From Dirofilaria immitis (lineage: Eukaryota > Nematoda > Chromadorea > Rhabditida > Onchocercidae), in assembly GCA_024305405.1 (NCBI GenBank), contig JAKNDB010000109.1:868001-932000 (forward strand): DNA of 64,000 nucleotides. The letters run 5' to 3'. The stretch's first letter is position 1. Each line of letters begins with the position of its first letter. Positions 14,441 to 25,020 of the stretch are shown piece after piece. Position numbers and translations under genes: made by a program. Under the pieces are notes generated by a model. The model was not told the origin of the DNA, searched no databases, and was given only the letters and a program-made list of their open reading frames with translations.

Positions 14441-14687
14441 GATATATAATCTATAGCCTTTTAACAGCACAAACCATTGTTAATGTTTCTATTCTTGGTA
14501 GATAGTTGGTTGTTATTTATGGTTTGCTAGGAACGCTTATTTCTATTTCCATATATTTTCCATTTTCTGTTCCAATTTTGTTGTTTTTCTTTTTGCTTTT
14601 TTCTTTTCTCTTTTTTTTTTTCTTTTATTCACAACAAATATTATTGGAAGCCTAGAGGAAAGGGAAGCCTAGGACAGAAAGACGAAG

Positions 14688-14722
14688 AAGGGGGAGGAGG
14701 AGGAGGAGGAGGAGGAGGAGTA
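14688..14722. repeat. (GGA)n microsatellite
   Basis: About ten GGA/GAG units on the plus strand. Confidence 0.85.
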
Positions 14723-14894
14723 GACAATATTTGACGGTGGGAGGTAGAAATGAGTGAAAGTTTAGAAAAGTGGGAGGTCTTGAAGTCTCGAATGAAGAAG
14801 GAGTTTTAGAAGCAGAAGATGGAGCAAACCAGCAGGAGGTATTGGACAGGATGAAGTTGTGTCACCCTTTACCCCCTCCCTTTCAGTCCTTCTA

Positions 14895-15012
14895 ATAGCA
14901 ACAGCAACAGCAGCAATAGTAGTTGTAGTAGTAGCAGTAGTAGTAGTAGTAATAGTAGTAGTAGTAGTAGTAGTAGTAGCAGCAGCAGCAGTAGCAGCAG
15001 CAGCAGCAACGT
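14895..15012. repeat. Compound CAG/TAG/CAG trinucleotide array
   Basis: A CAGCAA lead-in, then a TAG array, then CAGCAG. It encodes runs of hydrophobic or Ala/Thr residues in artefactual frames. Confidence 0.9.
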
Positions 15013-15554
15013 GGATAATCATTTTCCTTATTCGGGAGCATCTGCGTTGTCGTTTGTTCGTTTGGTTAGTTGGGTGCCTTGGTGGCTGCTTGTCTCCGAT
15101 CGAACAAGGATGGTTTGTGAAGAGGAGGATTGAGTGTAGAAGGGGTGGTAGGGAGAGGGAAATGGGGGTGAGATAGTTGGAGGTAGGGATTGAGGATTAC
15201 TTGTCACCTACATTCATGTCACCTCCTCTTCCTCCTCCTCCTCCTTCTCCTTCTTCTTCTTGTCCTTCTCCACCTCTTTCCCTCCTCCTCTCTTTTCCAC
15301 TCTTCTTATCCATACCCACTTCCAGACCTCCTCTGCTTCATTTCCAATTTCTTCCGGATTTCAATCATATTTGTCGTCTTGTTTCCATTGCTACTGGTTG
15401 TATTCAAGTAATTGTCGATGAATTGCGGTGAAGAAGTAGGTGGAGGTAAATAAGGGGAGGGATAGACGGAAGAAGAGGAGGAGGGAAAGGGGAGGGAATG
15501 AGAAGAATTGGAAAGGTTTATGAATGAATAGAGGACAGTCTCTTCCAATATTTC

Positions 15555-15598
15555 CTTCCTTCCTTCCTTCCTTCCTTCCTTCCTTCCTTCCTTCCTCC
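15555..15598. repeat. (TTCC)n tetranucleotide array
   Basis: About ten pure TTCC units. Nearby (15220-15290) lies a TCC/TTC pyrimidine tract. Confidence 0.95.
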
Positions 15599-16000
15599 TC
15601 TGGTCATTTTCATTTCCCTCCCTCTGATCAGAATTGCGCGCTTGCCTTCATTTATTGATAGTGTGATGCCCTTCATAATGTGATGTGATGTGGTGTGATG
15701 TCTCGTACATATGTATATTTGGTTATCTATCAAGCTCAAATATCTATTGTCATTTTTCTGGTGGTTTTCCTGTTCCTTTCCTTCTCCTTCTCCTTCTCCT
15801 CCCCTTTTTTTAAACTTTTTTTTGTTTATAAATCAAAATTTGATTCATTTTTGCAGAAATTTTAGTTTATTCTTTTTGAATATTCCAAGCTATAATTTCG
15901 ACACTTCTTTTGCTATTTATTATTCTATGCTTAAATTTTTTGCTTCGAATAGAACGATGGATAGCTATTAAATAATTGCCATTTTCTTTCTTTCATTTTT

Positions 16001-17469
16001 GTTTTTTTTGCAAAGAATAAGTAATGGATTGTATAATACAGTAAAATAGTTTTAAATCTTCGCACAACTAAATCTTAAATATCGTCGGGTAAGGTAACGA
16101 TAGTATTAGATCAGATTTAAAACCGAACAATAAAAGATCTTAAAGTATTTCCATGTAGGAATTTCGGCAAGAGTAAGTTAACTAGTTATATGGATAAAAG
16201 ATATGTTACATATGACAAGTGAGAAAAAGGGATGAAAATAAAAGCCTACATAAAGCAACCAATAAGAAAAGAAAATTAATACGGTGACCGTAATGATCTT
16301 CGTGATATCTTGCTTGATTATGAAAACTGCATTCTTTTTAGTCCGAGATGATATTACATATTTAGAATTTTTTATTCTGAAATTTTGATCGGAATTTTAT
16401 TAATGATTTCGAGCAACTTTTGGTCAAATAAAATGTAAGATTATTTGGAAAAGGGTTTGGGAAGGAAAAGAATCTAGTTAATAGGAAATATTTAAACAAA
16501 TAAAATTTTAGTACTATTTATAATTTGCTAATTTTTGTCAAGAATTAATCGGTGGAAGCATATAATCTCCAGGAAGTTTGAATAATTTTCACTTAACTGA
16601 CAAGGAATATTACCAGGTAGACTGGTGATAATGAGAATATGATATTTTCGCTTCGTATTTTTCTTTCAGCAGTGTTTTTTTTCAGTGTTCATAGAAAATG
16701 TAATTTTAGACTAATCTTTTCTGTTAGCAAGGAATATTATTTAATAGAACTGATATGTTTCTAAATTGAATTATTTAGTAAGAAAAGTTTAGTACTAAGC
16801 ATCATCGTGCGTATCTACTTTTTCATGCAATAATTTTAACTTTTAACATTGCTTTGAAATATTTTGGAAGGATTGAATCTGAATCAGTTAATTACATGCT
16901 AAATTTAGTAGTTCGTTTGGATGAATTATTTAAGCTAAAAATGGAAATGGATACTGAAAATATATAATATGTTGATTTTGACCTAGTTGTTTTGACCTCA
17001 TAGATTCGAGTATTGAACGAGGCAAATTAGAGCAGATGTCTATATGTGTATGTATGTATGTGGTTTATTCGCTGAAATAGGACGACTTTGCATTTCCGCA
17101 CCGATCCATATTCCTCGCCGAAGAGTACTTATTCAATCCCTCCTTTCCTAACCAATAGGTGAGAAATAGAGGGAAAATGTTAGGTCAAAGGTCAAAGTAG
17201 ATGTTTTCCAACGTTCCTTCTTTTTCACATATATGGGCATTTTCTAAGATAATCACAGTACTGAGAAGTCAGCAACATTTGAGGTGGCTCTTCAATTGTT
17301 TGCCTGTATTATCCGTTTCAAAAAAATATATGTTCGCAACTTTGTGGATCGACTTTATTGAATACATCCCATAATTTATAATGTCGAAAAGATAATTTCA
17401 TCGGTAAATTAAAAACGTTGTCATTCCTTGCAAAGGACGTCTCGCTTTCACCGGTGACCTTGGTTTGTT
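16001..17469. other. Intergenic; upstream region of the 17.5-kb gene
   Basis: No exon recognised. From about 17080 the DNA becomes less AT-rich and contains CCAAT (17151) and the DR1 element listed separately, consistent with a promoter for the gene at 17470. Confidence 0.4.
17182..17194 (+). promoter_or_regulatory. Perfect DR1 nuclear-receptor element
   Basis: AGGTCA-A-AGGTCA, an exact direct repeat of the nuclear-receptor half-site with one-base spacing. DR1 is the classical site for HNF4- and RXR-type receptors, and HNF4-like receptors are strongly expanded in nematodes. It lies 276 bases before the ATG at 17470. Binding is an inference. Confidence 0.5.
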
Positions 17470-17831
17470 ATGCTTAGTATACTAAGGCACGCGGTGAATG
17501 CCAAACGTTCTATTGCTACACCCAGTGTCGCAGGTAAACTTTCGAGTTTCACCTATTCTATCATTTCAACAAGTCTTCGTTATCATGGAAGAAAGGTTCG
17601 CTTCATTTTCTTCCTTTTTAAATTTCTTATATATTTTACAATTGATCAATTGATGCTGGTTGTACGAAAAAGATTAAATGACAAAAAATAAAGGAGAAAA
17701 TGCTTGATAAAGTTGGCTATATCCTTTTCCTCCTATATCCCTGTTTCATTTTCCATTAGAAAAGTAAATTAAGGGATTTAAAAAATGAGCGAAAGTGGCG
17801 GGAGGAAAGCGAAGATTATGTTCAGTTCTGA
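17470..17831 (+). CDS. Predicted small mitochondrial protein (65 aa, two exons)
   Basis: Exon 1 (17470-17595) reads MLSILRHAVNAKRSIATPSV and continues to SLRYHGRK. It is rich in Arg, Ser and Ala with no acidic residue, as expected of a mitochondrial targeting peptide. It ends AAG/GTTCGC in phase 0. A short intron ends CCATTAG, and exon 2 (17760-17831) continues in phase 0 as KSKLRDLKNERKWREESEDY and ends VQF-stop. The joined product is 65 residues with a basic N-terminus and a charged helical C-terminus, with no membrane segment apparent. I do not recognise the family. The GTTCGC donor is not optimal, so exon 1 could instead join a more distant exon. Confidence 0.5.
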
Positions 17832-20800
17832 AATTTACGATCCGAAATGCTAATACCATGTAAAAGTTTTGGCCTATGAGCAAAAAATGTAACAAACAAG
17901 CATAATCTGGCTTACAACGGGAAATAAACATTGATGGAGAGCTATATATTGGGCAAGTAAATTTTAAATACATTTACTTTTGTAAATATATCAAAACTAA
18001 GAAGCGGTCTGAATTTATGCCTGTCATCTAAGCGAAAAAGTTTTACGCTATAAATATGTAAAGACAGGTGAATAAAACAAGTGTGATTTTCATTGTACAA
18101 CATAAATTTTTTTTTTTTTGAATACAAGATATACTTCTATGAAATGAACAACATTTTCTATGAATTTCTGTGAAATGAACAACATTTAATCTAACTTATC
18201 TAGTCTGATGACAGGTTTTAGTGAAATATTTAAAAAGGGAAAAAAATTCGATGCTTTTTTATATATTTCAAATATTATATGCATACTTACTATTCAACTT
18301 GATTGTTTCAATTTTGGAATATTCACTATATTTGCTTGAAATTTCCCATATACGTAATCATGTTTTTTTTTATCCTTTCAATGTTTCTTTATATTTTTCA
18401 ACTTTTATGCAAATTGAACATGCCGGGTAATGTCAGGAAATTTTTTCGTCTGAACAATTTTGGAAACATATATATATATATACGTATGTATATTTGAAAT
18501 TCATAATAAAAATAGTCTTGAAAATTTGAATAGGAATTAGGAGAAAAAAATCAACCTGACGAGTCCGAATCTAGGTGCTGCATATTTAATGGAAAAAAAA
18601 AGGCGTATGTGAAATTCATCATTCATTAATGTAGAAAATTAAATCGTAAATTGGATTAAATATTTAAATGCAAGAGGAATTCTGAGTATTTTTAAACATA
18701 ATAATTCCTAAACTCAGACTATTAAATTATTTATTAATAGTAATCGAAATAATGAAACTGCTAGAAATATCATAAAATACAATATATTTGTCCTTCTATA
18801 TCTCAAAATGATACAATTTTTCCTGCGATGTCTGACATTCATCTCTTTCTGTCAAATTTCTCGAAATTATCAGTTTCATCTCATTGGTATTGTAGAAACA
18901 AAATTATCTATCATCCTCTTCGGTCTTTTTCTTTTCACGTTTGTTTTATGAAGAAATAATCTTATTCCATTGAATGTTTAATAGCAATAGATTTTAAAAT
19001 TCATTAAATATGGTGCAATAATTATAAATAAAGCTTTAAATCACAAGAACTTTTCCATTTTCTAGTTTTAACGTCATCTTAAATTTTATGTTAAGAACAA
19101 ATCATGAAATACACTTTGGTAAGCAACGTATCTCGAAGTATATCGATCCAACCATTTCATTCTATAATTATTAAAATAAGCACAATGTTAAATTAAATGA
19201 AATTGAGCAAAATCTTAATTGCAATTTTGGATGTGAAGAAAAATCTATTCCACAAAGTTAAGAGGGTTTTCCCGAAAGAAAATATAAGATATGAATTATA
19301 CAAAATATCTGCAAGATTTTCCAATATACAATTTGATGGTAAACAGTGTTGTGCCCGCTTGCGAATATAATAAGGATCAAGAAAATGAAAAGATCTGATC
19401 AATCGCACAACACCTGCTTGATTGTCGGAGAAGTATGAAATGCGAAACCGCTATAGCAAGAAGAAAAATACGACATATGTGACCCAGACTGAATGATTAC
19501 ATGGCTCACTCATCCTTGAATCAATAAATTTGTCTGGTATGTATGTTACTCATCACTGATGTATGTATACAGCCTAGTCAAAAATTAAATTAAAGGCCAC
19601 CTGCCACTTCCATAAAAAGAATCAATAAAATTCACTCATCTCAAAATCAAACATTGCAAAGAAATTAAACATAAAAAATTAAAATTTGAAAATACTGCAA
19701 ATGAAAAATGATAGAAGTTTTTCTAACATACTGAACTAAGACTATTGATATCGTTAGCAAATTATATACTCTATAGCGGGCTAGACAAATTATATATTCG
19801 TCTAATCTTATATGCATCATTCAAGATTGATTATCAGTCTACTGAACAAGATCTAAATGCTTTTTTTTTAAACCTCAATGCTAGATAGCTAGTCACCGAA
19901 TTTTTTTGATCCAATTTAATCCTTGGCTGAGAGAGATATTTTGATTTTGACTCGTATAATTTAAAATTGATAATTAACTACATTATCCTTAATTATAGCT
20001 CCCGAGAGTGCGATCTACCGTCCTTTGATAAGCTCAATCCATTTTCACTTCGCGTAACAGTGAATGTAATGCTTTCAGATGAGATTACGTAATTTTTCTT
20101 AGCTAAATAATTTTTTTTCTCTTCCTTTGCTGTATAATTGTTATTTGAAAAAGAATCCATAAAGCTTGTGAGATATTAATTATATTTGCGGGCACTAATT
20201 TTATATTAACTAATTCAGTGATAAACTGGTAATTGTCCGCACTTTAACTTCAAAAGATTACAGGCATATCGTGCAGAAAGGAGGTTCGGAGAGATGAGCA
20301 ACAAGTATAACTTAAGCATATAAACAAGGAAGTATTTTAATTCCCAGAGAATCTAGATCATTTTTTGTATCCATAGCAACGGACATTAAGCTGAGCCCTG
20401 AACCAGCACTTAAAAATGTAAGTTCCATACAAGTTAAACGAAATCGATATGAATTAAACATTGAATCTACTTTGTTGATACAACTCTCTCCTCTGACTTT
20501 AAACTGGGGAAGATTTTTGAAATATTTTACAAGAGGATATAGCAAAAATTATTATTGACATCTGCAAAAATACAGCTTCAAGCAGAAAAGCTACATTAGA
20601 TCCTATGGCTTGGCTTTTCTCTCTTCGTCAGGCTTTTTATTTGACGGCTGAGGCATTCGCTTTGATACCACTTCTGCCTGAAAACTATTACGCATATCTC
20701 ATTAATCAAGTAATCCTCTAAAAGCAAGTGTCTTTTCAGCTAAATTAAGTTTCAGAATCATTTATGCAAAATAAAAGCACAATCATCACTCCCACAAAGG

Positions 20801-22761
20801 TACTAAATTATTCTGTTGTAATCATTGCATATACTGAAAAAAAAACGTGAAAATAGCACTCGCTAGTAGGATCTACATTACGAAAAATGGAACTTTTCAA
20901 AAACCTTAGCCTAACAAAAAATTTATTATTTCCTACTAGAATAAATGATTAAACAGCTAGCAGAACAAGTCATTTGCAGAGAGTTGATTCTCGACCATGT
21001 TTGCTATGCCATGACCAAGATAGAGATCACAGTGAATGTCCAAACAGTATTCAGAATTATGACTAATCATTTTTCATGGACTACAATCGCAGAATAACCA
21101 AACTGGATACCTCTATATCACAATAAGAATATTTTTGGAAGTTAAAGTAATCGGAACATTTGTACTCCTCTGGATTCACTTTCTTCTTCATTCCAACCTA
21201 AAATACAATTTCAAAAAACTACCCAATAAGCATTCAATGATATTATCACTGAAGATTACAAGAAATTAGCTGATTTAATGGATGGATTTCTATGGATTCA
21301 TCCAACCAAAAAGATTTTCCTGAGAATTATGATCGAATAATTCAGTCCTGGAATACTTCCTGATATAAAAATGATCCATTCGAGAATACCGCCTTATTTG
21401 ATCGTCTACTTAAGAAAGAACTATATACATTTTAAAGACTTGTAGCATCCCCACTACACTTTTTAATTGACACTGTTAGTTTGTAACATTATTGCAATTC
21501 CAGATGAAAAATATAAAGCTTTTCAACATCTTAGAATATAAATATTGTGGCATATATAAATTTCAAAAATATGCCAATATCTTTTAATAAAAAATCAAAT
21601 AGTATGATGAATGTTGTGGTAGTTAGCTATTTTATTATAAATGCAAAAATTTGCTTCAAAAGAAGTTTATATTTTTTAATCAATACAAGTTAGACATTTG
21701 GTATTAAGCTGTTTCAAATCTTATTTTCTCGGTTATTTTGTATTTATCTAGTTAAACAAAAATTTTCTTTCTGTCAAATATAACTTTAACAAAACTAAAT
21801 TATAACCTGCTTCATCGTTTCCGCGTGTTCGATCCCAGTGGAACATAATGTTCTTATCAAATTATTTATGTTTGACGTACGTGAACGAAGTTGAATGCCA
21901 ACCGATCGAACAACTTCCAACATGGCCTATAATTAAAACTAATATCAAAATAATCACAAGACCACAGAAACCCGGACCAATCGACAACTACACAGCCCTC
22001 ACTCTTAATCTGAATTTGGATACTCTACCTTTGAGTCGTTTAAAACAACGGGCCACAAAATTGGCCGTTAAAATTCTTTTGATTATTGAATATCTGCTGG
22101 TGAAGTTGCGTGGCGATTCGTGTTCGGCGATTTTGTCTTTCGATTCGTTGAGACGTTTTGGCAGCGGAGGATGTTGAGGGATAGCTGAGTACTGAAAGTA
22201 GCGGTGATAGAGTTTAAAAATTGAGGAAAAACTCGGAAAAATAAGTGGAAATCAGGAGATGCTGAAATCTTTAAAATAGTGCAATAATTCTCGAGCTTTG
22301 CTCCCTAATTAATGGTAGGCAAAAACAATAGGGAGTAGGAAGAAAAACCAAAGACTCAATAGGAAGATTTAAAGATCTTATCAATCTAAAGGAACAGATA
22401 TTGATAGCGTTTTACAATGATTTTTTAAAGATTACTTGAAGGAAATTTTGTTGGTTCATAACTTATACATATGTTGAAACATTTTTGGATTTAAAAAAAA
22501 AATCTGTCCTCATATGTCGAAATTTTCCCGCATTCGAATTCGTTCAATAATAAAATAAATTAGTTTGGAGGAATATGTTCCATGAATTAATACATGAAAG
22601 TTCTTCTGTTCTTCTTTTTCTCCATTTGTTAAAATTTTACGAAATCCAGATTCTGGTTTACATTCTATCGTTTTAGATTCTTTTTTGGCACGAGATTTTA
22701 TATTCTGGAGAAAACTGTTCGAAATTGGTGGATTAACAGTAACAATACAGTAGATACCAAG
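17832..22761. other. Unresolved region with scattered coding-like fragments
   Basis: No gene model could be built. Fragments with splice-like edges on the plus strand include ECDLPSFDKLNPFSLRV near 20003-20060, ESRSFFVSIATDIKLSPEP near 20348-20417 (bounded by CAG and GTAAGT), and DPMAWLFSLRQAFYLTAEAF near 20596-20720. On the minus strand a tail reading AEVVSKRMPQPSNKKPDEER ends at a stop near 20608. A 109-codon plus frame starts at 21848. None is recognised. Possible explanations are a diverged gene broken by indels or decayed mobile DNA. Confidence 0.3.
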
Positions 22762-23857
22762 ATGGGCCGTTATTTCCTGGAACATCTTGGTGGCCGCCGA
22801 ATCTTTTCGTGTGATAGCTGTAAAGCTTTCCTGACAAACGAGGACGAACTGATCTCAAAACATTTCACTGGTAAAAAGTTGAACATGGAGTATCCTATAA
22901 TCTTAGCATGAAATACGAAGTAGTACGTAAACGTTGCTTTATTCGTCATCGATCTTCGAGAAGGATATCTATCACCGGGCTGTCTTGTAGCTAGCTAGTT
23001 AAGAAAAATTATGATGTGCCTGGGTTCTCAAGTGCTGTGGAGGATATGGAGGTTTTTTATGTTTTGGAATGTAAATTACAGGGCAAATCTTAAATTGGAG
23101 GAATATTTTATTTTCAATTTAGAAGATTTTCAGGGTCAACGGGTCCAGCTTTCCTTTTGACCGTGTTGTCAACATTGAATATTCAGAGATGCAGTTGCGA
23201 ACAATGATTACTGGACGCCACATCGTTCGAGATGTCATTTGTAAGCGATGTAAAGTATGGTGATTCAGTTCAATCAATTTTTTACATATTAGAATATAGG
23301 GCAATAGAATTAGAGGATTAGAGAAATGTGCAAAAATCCAGGAAATATGGACATCTGGGAGCATTTAATAATATATTGATAGGAAATTTATTACCTCATC
23401 AAATTTTGCATTCTTGAATGTAACTGTCATGTTTTTCTTTTTTCACGAGGATATAATAAAATTTTATAAACTTTTTAGAGGAACACTATTATTTATATTT
23501 TCCAGATATTCTTGAGAGAATTACATGAAACACGGCTAAATTCGAAATAATAAAAGATGTATAAATGAAGTATAAAATAATTCAGTAAGGATACGAAAAT
23601 TATCTATTTGTTCAGAAGAATACGGAAATGATGCAATGAAGTTAAATTTAAAAAGTTTGAGTTTGAAAGAATCACTTCAAGAAGGTTATTTGCGTATTTT
23701 GCAGACAAAACTTGGTTGGATGTATGAATATGCAATGAATGAACCTCAAAAGTACAAAGAATCTAAAGTTATTCTAGAAAGAGCTCTGATCGAAATGAGT
23801 GAAGGCATCGATAATCCTGTTGAGGATGGAAGAGAGCCTCGACAACGATATAATTAA
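22762..23857 (+). CDS. ypel5: Yippee-like zinc-binding protein, YPEL5 type (frame-broken)
   Basis: Three exons: 22762-22870, 23134-23254 and 23705-23857. Exon 1 reads [20 protein letters not shown], matching the YPEL5 start, with the first CxxC. Exon 2 carries the second half of the fold and the second CxxC (CKRC). Exon 3 reads [20 protein letters not shown] and ends at EPRQRYN-stop. YPEL5 proteins form a Mis18/cereblon-like zinc fold; in vertebrates YPEL5 associates with the CTLH/GID ubiquitin ligase. Exon 2 changes frame at the T run 23155-23158: STGPAFL is in the exon-1 frame, while [11 protein letters not shown] and everything after is shifted. One extra T restores both the family sequence and the phase into exon 3. 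An alternative donor at 22878 would also keep the frame, but would give a non-family segment ([10 protein letters not shown]). Expected length is about 128 residues. Confidence 0.85.
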
Positions 23858-25020
23858 TATCTGTTAGTGTTTTTATCTAAATTTCCGATCCGATAAGTGT
23901 ATTTTGCAATATGTATGTGCATTCTCTGCGGCCTTGTAATTTACATATGTACAATCTTATATATATGTTTTACGTAGTGGTTTCTCTGATCTAGTGTATA
24001 GTGATTTTTGTAAGTATTATGGACGATTAATTTTTGGAATTTGAATTTTGGACTCAAGTTTTGATGCTCTCCAGGATGGCTAAGAAATATTGGCCTACTT
24101 GATTTCAAATTAACGATTTCTCACAATTATCTATTATTGAACAGTTTGCTTTCAATCACGAATCTTTCATAATTATCCTTATGATGTTACTAATTATTAT
24201 TTATCACTTTACTACCATTGTATTTTCTTTTCTTTAGAGCAAGAATTCAGCTTTCATAATATTCGAGAAGTTATGGAAAAGGAGTGAAAGGGTCTACTTG
24301 TAAAGTTTGAACCCGTCATGTTTTTATCAAATTTGAACCAATTAGTCGCATTTTTTTCTTTTTTTTGGAGCGAATGGTATTTCTTGTTATACTGATTTAT
24401 AATTGGTGTATATCAAACTCGATAAAATTATGGATTTTGTTGCAAATGTTTTGATGCTTCGATTGATAGTCTCAGGCATTGCCTGTACATTGCTGTTTGC
24501 TATTTCTGGATATTTGTAAAGTATGATGCGCAGAAATTTCGGAAATTAAAAAGTCGTAAAATACGAACCAGTTTCCAGTGATATCAATTCTTATGTAATT
24601 ATAATTCCGTGATTTCAGAAGTGTATGGACGGACTCCATGGTCTTTGTCAACTTGCTTGTTGACATCGGGTTGCCACAATATTTCAAAATCTCCGTTATC
24701 AAACGAGCATGGTTTCCAGACGAAACACTGAGCAACACCTATCGAAACAGGTTCAAAGCCACAGAATGAAAATTGCGGTCAGATCAATTGTGTAATGATG
24801 ATTGGGAAGTGGGGCTCATCTCTATGTTAATGAAATCTAACAGTTAAAAAGCAGCTGTTGTTAAAAATTTGATAATTCCGATTGAGTGAAACCTCAAGAT
24901 GGAATTTAAATTTATTCGAAATTGCGTAGCTACGCAGTAGTCTCATTTATGGATTGATATCACTAATATTACTAATCTTTATAGATCATATATTGCTGAC
25001 TGTTTTGGACTTTACTGATC
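23858..25020. other. Intergenic between YPEL5 and OTUD5 genes
   Basis: No supported gene. A less AT-rich block at 24472-24750 is open on the minus strand (88 codons, including RLITEILKYCGNPMSTSKL) and also partly open on plus between a TTTCAG and an ACAG/GTTC site. Neither reading is recognised. Confidence 0.4.

Noticed and set aside
18545..18600. CTGACGAG followed by a possible short hairpin, resembling a hammerhead ribozyme core
   Set aside because: The required GAAA after stem II is absent (TGCTGC there) and no stem I/III pairing was found.
21827..21836. GTTCGATCCC, resembling a tRNA B box
   Set aside because: No A box, anticodon arm or acceptor-stem pairing is present around it.
21848..22177. 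109-codon plus ORF with a less AT-rich composition
   Set aside because: No family resemblance, splice partner or signal peptide; kept only as part of the unresolved region.
24472..24738. 88-codon minus ORF upstream of OTUD5
   Set aside because: Coding-like composition, but open on both strands in part and matched to nothing I recognise.
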